The notes below the pieces were generated by a model. That model saw only the letters and a list, made by a program, of their open reading frames with translations, was not told the DNA's origin and did no database searches. Below are positions 5,841 to 13,383 of a stretch of 14,149 nucleotides of DNA, piece after piece. The DNA comes from CAZILM01 sp964625325 (GTDB taxonomy: Bacteria; Patescibacteriota; Saccharimonadia; Saccharimonadales; CAYVSP01), in assembly GCA_964625325.1 (NCBI GenBank), contig CAZVBA010000019.1, positions 1 through 14,149 of the forward strand, written 5' to 3'. Numbering within the stretch: position 1 is the stretch's first letter; each line of letters opens with the position of its first letter. Made by a program: the position numbers and the translations under genes.

Positions 5841-8832
5841 TACCTCAAGCTTAAATCTCTCGCGTCGCCTAGCGCTAAAACTATTAGGATTGGTCGGTTT
5901 TTGGCTTTTGGCCTTTTGTTTGCTTGGCGCCACCAAAGCCCACGCCTTCGTCAGCCTGCACCCTGATCCAGCTTGGTGGGGCGGTATACCGTCCAATCAA
6001 CGCTCCGCTTTGGAAAGTTGCGACACCCAAACACCACCAGTCCAAACACCGGGTTTTGCCTACTGGATATCGCCAAGCGGCCAGCCGTCGGTTGACAGCT
6101 CGGCGACCACTTACCAGGCAAGTTCGGGCCAAACTTCCTTTAGTTTCGAATGGCATGTCAGTGCGGCGGTTTGTTACACCAACAGTGCCGTTACGACAAG
6201 TGCCGATCATATAAGTAACATTGGGGTGTCTGGTGGTGGTAGTGTAACCGGTATAAATTATGGTAGCGATGAGCGCATACTTAGCTTTAACCCCTATAAT
6301 GAAGTCGGCATTTATGCTACCGGGGGCACTGGTTTTACCTGGAATGCACCAAGCTCACTGAGCGCTGGTACCCACGTTATCAACATAACTATATATGGCG
6401 ACACCATAAATCAGTTTACGGATGGCTCGACCGGATGTGTCGGCGGCGGCGGCAATACCAGCGGTCTGCACGCCCACAGTGAGTGTCCCCAGGGTGGCAT
6501 AACTTTCTCGATTACAATCAATGTCACTGCGGCTTCATACACAGTCCAAGGTTACCGTATCAATCAGACCAACGGTGCGCCGCTGTCATGCGGTACCGCT
6601 GTCGCCGGCGGCCAGGCATCTGGCAGCAATCCATTCAATATGGGGCCATTTACCGGCACAATACAGACATACTCCGATGCACCAACCGTTACATGCAGCG
6701 GTAACACTTATAACTACACGGGTAGTGACATCTGCTACAATTCGGTTGTCTCGAGTGCGGGCCATTGCTCAGACGGCAACTTAGCTAGTAATAGCACCTT
6801 AGTGCCGCGCAGTCCGTCTGACCCAACGACCCGGACAGGAGGACCACCTTACTACCTTGACGTTAGGTTTTACTACCAGCCGACTAATACATGTCCGAAC
6901 GTACCTAATATGAGTCAGCAGATTAACTTCCAATACGTTGCCGGTCCTAGCACCGGTACGTGGGACGGCCCGATATTCTATCAGAAATTTAATCCGCAAC
7001 GGGATTACTTCTGGCGCTACCCGTATTCCACAGCTGCCCCGGGCAGTACCGTGCATCAGATTGATTCAATTTCTCCCGCTAATAGTAACTATTACCATTC
7101 GGATGTAAGCGGCAACCACGGTATCGTACTTAATTATAGTTCTTATTTCAGCTCTAACCCCAATACGACGTACCAGCCCCAAATTAATTACCATTACATT
7201 TACACCTATGACGGGACACTCTATGTCCATAATTATGGGACAGGTACCACAGGGCCGTCTAGCGGCGACCCGACCATTCCCGCTATTGCCAGCACCACCA
7301 GTGCCGATAGCGGTGTAAAAAATTACTCCGGCACTGTCTATGGGCCATTACTAGGGCCATGCAATAACCCCATACCGACCTTGACCTGCACCGTAACCCA
7401 GGCGCCTGGTGGCATCAATCAGACGGCCATCTTTGACGCCAGCGGTGGCAGTGGTACCTTCAGTTGGTCTGGGGGAGGTTCCCCACCAAGTCAAACAGGT
7501 TCAAGATTTACCACCAGTTGGTCGACGTATGGCAGTCATACCGTTACCGTTGTAAGCGGTGATGGTCAAAGCAGAACCTGTACCGTGAACATCCCGTACC
7601 CGCCGGTGCAATGTTATTATGCGGGCGGCCTAAACCCATATCCTAACCAGTCGGTTACCTTCCAAGCACTTTACGGCAATGGCACATTCTCGTGGAAAAA
7701 GGATGGTGTAAACGCCGGTGTCTCCACCAGCAGCTATACGACCAGCTTCAGTACGACCGGTACTCATACAGTCAGTGTCACCAGCGGTAATACTGCGACG
7801 TGTACGGTCAATGTTGTTCCGCCACCTCTAGAGCCGTATCTGCGCGTTTACGGCGGCGACGTCGTTGCCGGCAGTGGACTTGGGGCGGCGTGCAAGCCGA
7901 CTTATCCTTTGGGCATCGCCAGCAAGATACCGCAAATTATAGCCTACAATAACTATCCAAGCGGGCCGGGCGGCAGCGGCAGTGCTACCAACCTGGCAGC
8001 CTTTGCTCTCAGCATAATAACCCAGTTTACTAGCGCCACTGGCCGCGTCAGTCCTAACGTGCCATTGCCGGGCAAGGGCTTGAGTTTTTCCAATACTATC
8101 GGTGATCCGAACTTCGGTGGCAATTTTAATACGACCACGCCGGCTGGCGGTACCACCTTGGGTTGCGCCAATGATTACACGGCGCCCAGTGGTCTCACGC
8201 CACTACCAATTAGTGATGTTGGCAGCGCTGTCCTAAATAGCGGCAGTTACTCGATGGGATCCGCTGGTATCACTAGCAGCCTGCCGGGCATCGGCCTTGA
8301 CAGCAGCGGCCACGGTAAAAAGATAGCAATTTACGCGACCGGTAACGTCTTCATTGTTGGTAATCAGATTATCTACGCTAATAGCGGCAGCTGGACCAGC
8401 GTCGATCAAATCCCGTCCTTCTATCTTGTTGTTAGAGGCAATATCTACATTGATAGTAGCGTTACGAAACTGGACGGCGTCTATGTTGCCTTGCCGGATC
8501 CGGTTACCAATGCTGACGGCGTCATTTACACCTGCGCTAACACCACCAATACGACTTCGCCACCACTTTATCTATATAAGACAGCTACCCTCTACACGCC
8601 ATGCAACAACCAACTGGTTATAAATGGCTCATTCATTGCCAAACAAGTCAAATTCCAGCGTACCCACGGCGATATCCCCAGCTCCAGCAACGCCCAACTA
8701 TATACTGACACCAACATCGCCGAAGTCTTCCGTTACGGACCGGAGCTTTGGTTGAATGGGGCCGCCGCCGGTACGAGTTCTCAAACCGCGCCGAAGTATG
8801 ACGCCATCACCAGTCTACCCCCCATACTATAA
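5824..8832 (+). CDS. Very large secreted protein with tandem PKD-like domains, candidate pilus-associated adhesin
   Basis: 1002 residues. A clear signal peptide (basic NLSRR, hydrophobic core 17-36, cleavage likely after AHA at 41) precedes a Thr/Ser/Gly/Asn/Tyr-rich exported chain with scattered Cys, low in Lys. Residues 43-510 match no family I recognise. Two tandem PKD/Ig-like domains follow (about 518-590 and 596-665), each with GTFSW, a TTS(W/F)ST turn, HTV(T/S)V and CTVN. The C-terminal module (670-1002) begins PYLRVYGGDV and ends in a repetitive beta-strand region (YATGNVFIVGNQI, LVVRGNIYID, LDGVYVA, LVINGSFIA, AEVFRYGPELWL) that looks beta-helical. The start is an ATG inside the end of the preceding gene, with AAGAGGG ten bases upstream. 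The gene ends 110 bases before pilM. Position and build suggest a pilus-tip or surface adhesin, roughly in the role of PilY1, but no PilY1 sequence similarity is visible. Confidence 0.78.
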   Translation: MVAINNTSSLNLSRRLALKLLGLVGFWLLAFCLLGATKAHAFVSLHPDPAWWGGIPSNQRSALESCDTQTPPVQTPGFAYWISPSGQPSVDSSATTYQASSGQTSFSFEWHVSAAVCYTNSAVTTSADHISNIGVSGGGSVTGINYGSDERILSFNPYNEVGIYATGGTGFTWNAPSSLSAGTHVINITIYGDTINQFTDGSTGCVGGGGNTSGLHAHSECPQGGITFSITINVTAASYTVQGYRINQTNGAPLSCGTAVAGGQASGSNPFNMGPFTGTIQTYSDAPTVTCSGNTYNYTGSDICYNSVVSSAGHCSDGNLASNSTLVPRSPSDPTTRTGGPPYYLDVRFYYQPTNTCPNVPNMSQQINFQYVAGPSTGTWDGPIFYQKFNPQRDYFWRYPYSTAAPGSTVHQIDSISPANSNYYHSDVSGNHGIVLNYSSYFSSNPNTTYQPQINYHYIYTYDGTLYVHNYGTGTTGPSSGDPTIPAIASTTSADSGVKNYSGTVYGPLLGPCNNPIPTLTCTVTQAPGGINQTAIFDASGGSGTFSWSGGGSPPSQTGSRFTTSWSTYGSHTVTVVSGDGQSRTCTVNIPYPPVQCYYAGGLNPYPNQSVTFQALYGNGTFSWKKDGVNAGVSTSSYTTSFSTTGTHTVSVTSGNTATCTVNVVPPPLEPYLRVYGGDVVAGSGLGAACKPTYPLGIASKIPQIIAYNNYPSGPGGSGSATNLAAFALSIITQFTSATGRVSPNVPLPGKGLSFSNTIGDPNFGGNFNTTTPAGGTTLGCANDYTAPSGLTPLPISDVGSAVLNSGSYSMGSAGITSSLPGIGLDSSGHGKKIAIYATGNVFIVGNQIIYANSGSWTSVDQIPSFYLVVRGNIYIDSSVTKLDGVYVALPDPVTNADGVIYTCANTTNTTSPPLYLYKTATLYTPCNNQLVINGSFIAKQVKFQRTHGDIPSSSNAQLYTDTNIAEVFRYGPELWLNGAAAGTSSQTAPKYDAITSLPPIL

Positions 8833-8866
8833 TTGATGTTCCTCCACGGTCTTAAGAGGAAAACAC

Positions 8867-8896
8867 TTGTGGTTTACTATACTGCTTATGTATAAT
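8867..8896 (+). promoter_or_regulatory. Probable promoter of the pil operon
   Basis: A perfect TATAAT (8891-8896) has TTGTGG (8867-8872, three of six) 18 bases upstream. Transcription would begin near 8903, giving a leader of about 40 bases before pilM. The -35 is weak, as expected for a promoter needing an activator. A 6-bp stem upstream (TTCCTC at 8839-8844 with GAGGAA at 8856-8861) lacks a T-run, so read-through from the large secreted protein gene is also possible. Confidence 0.5.
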
Positions 8897-8910
8897 CACT
8901 TAGAGTAAAC
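8872..8910. repeat. Inverted repeat framing the pil promoter -10
   Basis: GTTTACTATA (8872-8881) and TAGAGTAAAC (8901-8910) pair at nine of ten positions, with 19 bases between. The centre falls at the start of the -10 hexamer, the left arm begins at the end of the -35, and the right arm covers the expected transcription start. This geometry suits an operator for a dimeric or looping regulator rather than a terminator. Confidence 0.45.
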
Positions 8911-8942
8911 AAAGTGGGCATTAATCAAAAAGATCAATAAGC

Positions 8943-9980
8943 ATGAGTATACTGAGCGGCGTCGCTGACTTTTTTGGACTCGATATCGGTACTACCGCCA
9001 TTCGCCTGGTCCAATTGCGCGGCGGCAACCCCAAGGCATTAGTTAAATACGCCTACGCGCCGATTGACAGCAAGGTGGCGATGAGTGATTCCAAGGCCGA
9101 CCAGCAAAAAATGGTCCAGGCCATCCGTGAATTGATTAGCCAGGCCCATATTAGTACTCGCCACGTAGCCGTTGGCATCCCATCTAATAAGGTTTTTACC
9201 ACGGTAGTTGATATCGAGCGCTTGAGTGCGCCGGAGTTAGCCAAGACTATTCGCTTCCAGGCCGACGCCCTAATCCCAACGCCCTTGAACGAGTCCAAAA
9301 TTGACTGGACGCTACTGGGCGATTCGCCCAACGACAAGACGAAAGTCGAAGTCTTATTAAGCAGTGTTACCAATGAGTTTGTGGAAAGTCGATTGGACCT
9401 GCTGGAATCAATTGGTCTCAACGTGATTGCCTTTGAGCCGGATAGTATCGCTCTGACAAGGGCGGTCATTCCGTCTGACGCCACGGCACCGCAGATGGTG
9501 CTGGACATCGGTAGCAAGGCGACTGACCTGGTAGTCACCATGAACGGGGCACCGCGTCTGATTAGGTCCATTCCAACCGGCACCGAAGCCATCCTGCGCT
9601 CGGCCGCCCAAAACCTTAATATTGACGACAAACAAGCCCAGCAATTCGTGTTTAAGTTCGGCCTGGCCAAGGAAAAACTGGAAGGCCAAATCTACCATGC
9701 CATTATTAGTACAATTGATCTCTTGACCAGCGAGATAGAGAAGTCCATCAAGTTTTTCCAAGCGCGTTATGTTAATGCCAAGCTGGAGCGCATCATTGTT
9801 ACTGGTGGCGCCTCGGCTCTACCGGAATTTCCGCTCTACCTGGCTAACAAATTTGGCATCAACGTCGAAATTGGTAATGCCTGGCGTAACGTCAGCTATC
9901 CCGCCGACCGTCAAAATGAACTATTGAGCGTATCCAACCACTTTGGGGTAGCTGCCGGCCTGGCGGAGAGGCAAGAATGA
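8943..9980 (+). CDS. pilM: Type IV pilus assembly protein PilM (actin-like ATPase)
   Basis: 345 residues, the usual PilM length. It has the actin/FtsA-type nucleotide-binding motifs: LDIGTTAIRLVQL near the N-terminus (phosphate 1), DIGSKATDLVVTMNG (phosphate 2, followed by the SIPTGTEAI segment) and VTGGASALPEF (adenosine). In characterised systems PilM is a cytoplasmic ring protein that binds the N-terminal tail of PilN and links the inner-membrane platform to the motor ATPases. PilN with an intact FNLLP tail is encoded next, overlapping the PilM stop as ATGA. The start at 8943 places the first nucleotide motif at the expected distance; no clear Shine-Dalgarno precedes it. It is the first gene of the operon. 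Confidence 0.93.
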   Translation: MSILSGVADFFGLDIGTTAIRLVQLRGGNPKALVKYAYAPIDSKVAMSDSKADQQKMVQAIRELISQAHISTRHVAVGIPSNKVFTTVVDIERLSAPELAKTIRFQADALIPTPLNESKIDWTLLGDSPNDKTKVEVLLSSVTNEFVESRLDLLESIGLNVIAFEPDSIALTRAVIPSDATAPQMVLDIGSKATDLVVTMNGAPRLIRSIPTGTEAILRSAAQNLNIDDKQAQQFVFKFGLAKEKLEGQIYHAIISTIDLLTSEIEKSIKFFQARYVNAKLERIIVTGGASALPEFPLYLANKFGINVEIGNAWRNVSYPADRQNELLSVSNHFGVAAGLAERQE

Positions 9981-10645
9981 TTCAGTTTAATTTGCTGCCA
10001 GACGTTAAGCAGGAATATATCAAGGCTCGCCGCACCAAGCGCAGCGCGATTGTCGCCGCCGGTCTAGTGAGTGGTGTAGCTCTAACTGTTTGCATCGTGC
10101 TATTCCTGGTGGTTGATGTCGCCCAGAAAAAGCACCTATCCGACCTCAATAAAGACATCAAGAACTACAGCCAGCAATTGCAAAAAATAGCCGATTTAAA
10201 CAAAATTTTGACCGTTCAAAACCAACTCAACAGTCTGCCGGCACTGCATGATCAAAAGCCATTTGCGTCGCGGCTGCCAGATTACTTGGGTAAGGTTACA
10301 CCAGCCGCCGCCAGCATCACGAAATTGCATCTCGATTTTGCGGCCAGCACCGTTTCTATCAGTGGTGTGGCCGACAATCTTGGTACGGTTAACAAGTTTG
10401 CCGATACCCTGAAATTCACTACCTTTACGACCGATAAAAATGAAAAAGCTGAGCCGGCCTTTAGTAGCGTGGTGCTAACCAGCTTTAGCCGTGGCGACAC
10501 CACCACAACCTATGAACTGACCTTTAAGTTTGACCCGGTCATTTTTGACGACCAGACCAAAATTACGCTGACCGTCCCTAAGATCATTACCACCCGCAGC
10601 GAAACCGAGAAGCCCACCGAACTATTCCAGAATGGAGGCCAGTAA
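9977..10645 (+). CDS. pilN: Type IV pilus inner-membrane platform protein PilN
   Basis: 222 residues. The cytoplasmic tail IQFNLLPDVKQ carries the conserved (I/F)NLLP motif that PilM binds. One membrane helix (about 25-47) follows, then a helical stretch likely to form a coiled coil (50-85) and a C-terminal alpha/beta region outside the membrane (about 95-190). PilN pairs with PilO to align the pilus machine. The start overlaps the pilM stop by four bases, and GGAGAGG lies five bases upstream, so translation is both coupled and well initiated. The C-terminal tail past residue 190 is longer than the core domain needs and is not recognised. Confidence 0.88.
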   Translation: MIQFNLLPDVKQEYIKARRTKRSAIVAAGLVSGVALTVCIVLFLVVDVAQKKHLSDLNKDIKNYSQQLQKIADLNKILTVQNQLNSLPALHDQKPFASRLPDYLGKVTPAAASITKLHLDFAASTVSISGVADNLGTVNKFADTLKFTTFTTDKNEKAEPAFSSVVLTSFSRGDTTTTYELTFKFDPVIFDDQTKITLTVPKIITTRSETEKPTELFQNGGQ

Positions 10646-10647
10646 CC

Positions 10648-11322
10648 ATGGTTAATAAGATTGCTTCTACCAAACGGGCACTCATCGACAAAGCCAATAA
10701 TATGTTGGTTATCATTGTGGCCAGCGCCTCGTTCATAACCGTATTTTCTCTAGTGGCTTCTAAGGCTTTGCTGAGCCAACAAGCTTACCAGGGGCGTGTA
10801 ACAGTCCAAAAAGAGGCTGCTGTTAAACAGTTAAAATCGAACATTGGCGCCGTCAAGGATTTGCAAACCGCCTATCAGGCTTTTGTGAATACGCCAGAGA
10901 ATGTTTTGGGCGGTAATCCGACCGGGCAGGGCGACAAGGATGGCGACAACGCCAAGCTTATTTTGGACGCGCTACCCAGCAAGTATGACTTCCCGGCGTT
11001 GACAAACAGCCTGGAGAAAGTCCTAACCAGCCAAAACTTCCGGATTCAAGGTATCACCGGTACTGACGAAGAAATACAGCAGAGTGCCACTACCAGTAGC
11101 CCCAATCCCGAGCCCATTCCAATGCCTTTCCAAATTTCCTTCACCGGGACATATGGCGGTATGACCTCATTGTTATCGACGCTTGAAAAATCAATCCGCC
11201 CCATCCAGATTCAAACAATTGACCTGAGCGGAACTGATAGCCTCCTCCAGGTGGCCATCAGCGCCCAGACGTTTTATCAGCCGGCTAAAAGCCTTAGCAT
11301 CACGACAAAGGTAATAAAATGA
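10648..11322 (+). CDS. pilO: Type IV pilus inner-membrane platform protein PilO
   Basis: 224 residues. The architecture mirrors PilN: short basic cytoplasmic tail, membrane helix (about 19-42), coiled-coil-like stretch (about 48-80) and a C-terminal ferredoxin-like region. PFQISFTGTYGGMTSLLSTLEKSIRPIQIQTIDL near 150-190 is the typical PilO beta-alpha-beta pattern (F.G.Y..L..FL..LE...R). A Gly/Asp-rich insert (about 88-104) looks flexible. PilO forms heterodimers with PilN. GGAGG lies nine bases before the ATG. The gene follows pilN by two bases and overlaps the next by four. Primary similarity in this family is low, so the call rests on architecture plus position. Confidence 0.85.
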   Translation: MVNKIASTKRALIDKANNMLVIIVASASFITVFSLVASKALLSQQAYQGRVTVQKEAAVKQLKSNIGAVKDLQTAYQAFVNTPENVLGGNPTGQGDKDGDNAKLILDALPSKYDFPALTNSLEKVLTSQNFRIQGITGTDEEIQQSATTSSPNPEPIPMPFQISFTGTYGGMTSLLSTLEKSIRPIQIQTIDLSGTDSLLQVAISAQTFYQPAKSLSITTKVIK

Positions 11323-11567
11323 AACAGAAAGACTACCTATTAGTTGCAGTAGTGGTGATTGTCAGCGCCGTTTTCTCAATTCTGTTATCTAAAATTGTGA
11401 TTACTTCGCCCAAACACCGTCAGCAACAAGTCGAAGTGGTTAATCCGATAACGGCCGAATTTAATAAGCCGGATGCTAAATACTTCAATAAAGACGCCAT
11501 TAATCCGACCCAGCTTATTCATATCGGTGACAATTCGAACACCAATCCGTTTAATGCGAAGCAGTAG
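11319..11567 (+). CDS. Short membrane protein in the PilP position of the pil operon
   Basis: 82 residues: a short basic start, one membrane helix (about 6-25) and a tail of about 55 residues outside the membrane, ending NTNPFNAKQ. In Gram-negative operons this slot between pilO and the downstream genes holds PilP, a lipoprotein with a beta-domain that binds the outer-membrane secretin PilQ. Here there is no Cys at all, hence no lipid anchor, and no room for the beta-domain. The NPF near the end recalls the NPF/DPF segment of the PilP linker, but that is a short match. The ATG overlaps the pilO stop as ATGA, so the gene is almost certainly translated. A reduced PilP analogue in a cell without an outer membrane is my inference; an unrelated subunit is possible. 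Confidence 0.75.
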   Translation: MKQKDYLLVAVVVIVSAVFSILLSKIVITSPKHRQQQVEVVNPITAEFNKPDAKYFNKDAINPTQLIHIGDNSNTNPFNAKQ

Positions 11568-11575
11568 GCCGGGCC

Positions 11576-13360
11576 ATGAGTGTCTTATCAGCCACCACCC
11601 AAAAGCAAGTTGAGGATATTTTAGTTGACCACAAGCTCATCACCGCCGATGAGCTGACTGAGCTGCACACCAAAGCCACCAAGACGCATACGCCACTACT
11701 CGGCTTGCTTATCAGCGAGGGACATATTACCAATGAAGATTTGACCAAGGCCGTCGCCAACGTTACCAACGTGCCTTACGTCAACCTGACTAATGCCAGC
11801 GTTGACCCTGATGTTTTGGCACTTATACCTCAAGAAACCGCTGACCGCTACATGGCCGTGCCATTGGGCGAAATCCAACACCGCATTGCCGTTGGCATGC
11901 TCGATGCCGACAATGTCCAAGCAGCCGATTTTTTGGCTAATAAAATCGGCCGGCCCATCAAAGTCTACGCCGCCAGCGAAGAGGGTATCCGGCAAGTTTT
12001 GGCCCAATATAAGGCTAAAATTGGCGAGGAAGTTACCAGCGCCCTGGCTGACCAGAAAGAAATCCAGGACCTGGTTATTAATCCTAAAAGCGACCCGCAA
12101 GATATTGAAACCGTCGTCCAGGATTCGCCGGTCAGCAAAGTCCTAACTGCCATGCTGGAGTATGCCGCGACCCACCGCGCCAGCGACATTCATATTGAAC
12201 CGCACGAAAAAGAACTGCGCATCCGTTGCCGGATTGACGGCGTGCTGCGCGAAATGATGAAACTGCCCAAGGCGACAGAACCGCCGATTGTGTCGAGAAT
12301 CAAGATTCTAGCCAACCTCAAAATTGACGAGCACCGGATTCCGCAGGACGGCCAATTTTCGGTCATGGTCAGTAAGCGGCCGATTGACCTGCGTATCGCC
12401 ATCAGTCCGGTGGTGTGGGGTGAGCAAGTGGTTATTCGTTTGCTGGACAAGACCGGCACCAGCCTGGAGTTGGAAGATTTAGGCTACCAGGGACCGACGC
12501 TACGTATGATTCGCGACGGTTTGAAACGGCCCAACGGCATGATTTTGACCAGCGGCCCAACCGGTTCCGGTAAAACGACCTCCATGTACGCCCTGATTGA
12601 AGAAATCAAGAACGACGCCATTAATATTGTTACGCTGGAAGACCCGATTGAATATAAAATCGAGGGCGTCAACCAGATACAGGTCAACGCCGAAGTCGGG
12701 CTGACCTTTGCGACCGGCCTGCGTTCCATCCTGCGCCAGGACCCCGACATCGTTATGATTGGCGAGATTCGCGACAAGGAAACAGCCACCCTGGCGGTCC
12801 AGGCCGCTCTGACCGGCCACCTGGTATTCAGCACGCTGCACACCAACTCGGCGGCTGGTATTCTGCCGCGCCTGCTGGACATGGGCATTGAGCCATTTTT
12901 GATAGCCAGCACCGTGCATACTGTCATTGGCCAGCGGCTGGTGCGCCGCATTAGCGACGACAGTGAATCTTACCAGGCCGATAAGACCGAAGTTGAAGCC
13001 ATCCACGCCACGCTTGGACACCTGCTACCGGCCGACGAAGCGGCTGCCAAAAAAATCGGTGCTCAGCTCGGCTACGAAACCTTGCCACTGCGCACCCAAA
13101 CCGCTTATACTTTGTTCAAGGGTAAGGAGAGTCCGGACAGCCCGGGGGGCTACAAGGGCAGATTGGGCCTCTACGAAGTATTTACGGTAACCGAAGCCAT
13201 CCAAGATCTTATCCTCAAGCGCTCCACCAGCGGCGAAATCCAAAAGGCCGCCCAGGCTCAAGGTATGTTGACCATGCGGGAAGACGGTTATCTGAAAGCG
13301 CTGGCCGGCCGGACGACGCTGAGTGAAGTTAATCGGGTAGCAGCGCTCGACAGCGCATAA
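11576..13360 (+). CDS. pilB: Type IV pilus extension ATPase PilB (GspE/PilB family)
   Basis: 594 residues, normal for PilB. An N-terminal MshEN/T2SSE_N-like domain (about 8-150) precedes the ATPase core, whose landmarks are ASDIHIEP (202-209), Walker A GPTGSGKT (327-334, K333), the Asp box TLEDPIEY (353-360), Walker B DPDIVMIGEIRD (389-400, E397) and the His box GHLVFSTLHTNSA (414-426). PilB powers pilus extension at the cytoplasmic face. The zinc-binding pairs usual in this family are absent: SDDS (460-463) and SPDS (519-522) stand where CxxC is expected, and the only Cys is C218. The MshEN consensus RLG is LLG at 41-43, so c-di-GMP binding through that motif is doubtful. Eight bases separate it from the preceding stop, with no strong ribosome site. 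The GspE secretion ATPase is the alternative, made unlikely by the pil neighbours. Confidence 0.92.
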   Translation: MSVLSATTQKQVEDILVDHKLITADELTELHTKATKTHTPLLGLLISEGHITNEDLTKAVANVTNVPYVNLTNASVDPDVLALIPQETADRYMAVPLGEIQHRIAVGMLDADNVQAADFLANKIGRPIKVYAASEEGIRQVLAQYKAKIGEEVTSALADQKEIQDLVINPKSDPQDIETVVQDSPVSKVLTAMLEYAATHRASDIHIEPHEKELRIRCRIDGVLREMMKLPKATEPPIVSRIKILANLKIDEHRIPQDGQFSVMVSKRPIDLRIAISPVVWGEQVVIRLLDKTGTSLELEDLGYQGPTLRMIRDGLKRPNGMILTSGPTGSGKTTSMYALIEEIKNDAINIVTLEDPIEYKIEGVNQIQVNAEVGLTFATGLRSILRQDPDIVMIGEIRDKETATLAVQAALTGHLVFSTLHTNSAAGILPRLLDMGIEPFLIASTVHTVIGQRLVRRISDDSESYQADKTEVEAIHATLGHLLPADEAAAKKIGAQLGYETLPLRTQTAYTLFKGKESPDSPGGYKGRLGLYEVFTVTEAIQDLILKRSTSGEIQKAAQAQGMLTMREDGYLKALAGRTTLSEVNRVAALDSA

Positions 13361-13383
13361 AGGAATAATTACTAGGAGCAAAT

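Noticed and set aside
8839..8861. Possible terminator after the large secreted protein gene
   Set aside because: The stem TTCCTC/GAGGAA has six pairs, an 11-base loop and an A-rich rather than T-rich tail.
3503..8872. Shared AAACACTT(A/G)TGG upstream of the -10 elements at 3526 and 8891
   Set aside because: The distance to the -10 differs (11 versus 18 bases) and the strings are short, so a common regulatory site is not supported.
9053..9670. Long open frame on the minus strand inside pilM (205 codons)
   Set aside because: It lies wholly antisense to a clearly conserved PilM, has a composition unlike a real protein (Ser/Arg/Leu/Thr-rich with no motif) and no ribosome site.
9978..11322. UGA recoding as Gly, as in Gracilibacteria/SR1
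   Set aside because: TGA ends pilM and pilO exactly at the start codons of the next genes, and no conserved reading frame needs to pass through TGA.
12484..13021. Two overlapping open frames on the minus strand inside pilB (155 and 173 codons)
   Set aside because: Both are antisense to the most conserved part of the PilB ATPase core; they reflect codon bias on the opposite strand, not genes.
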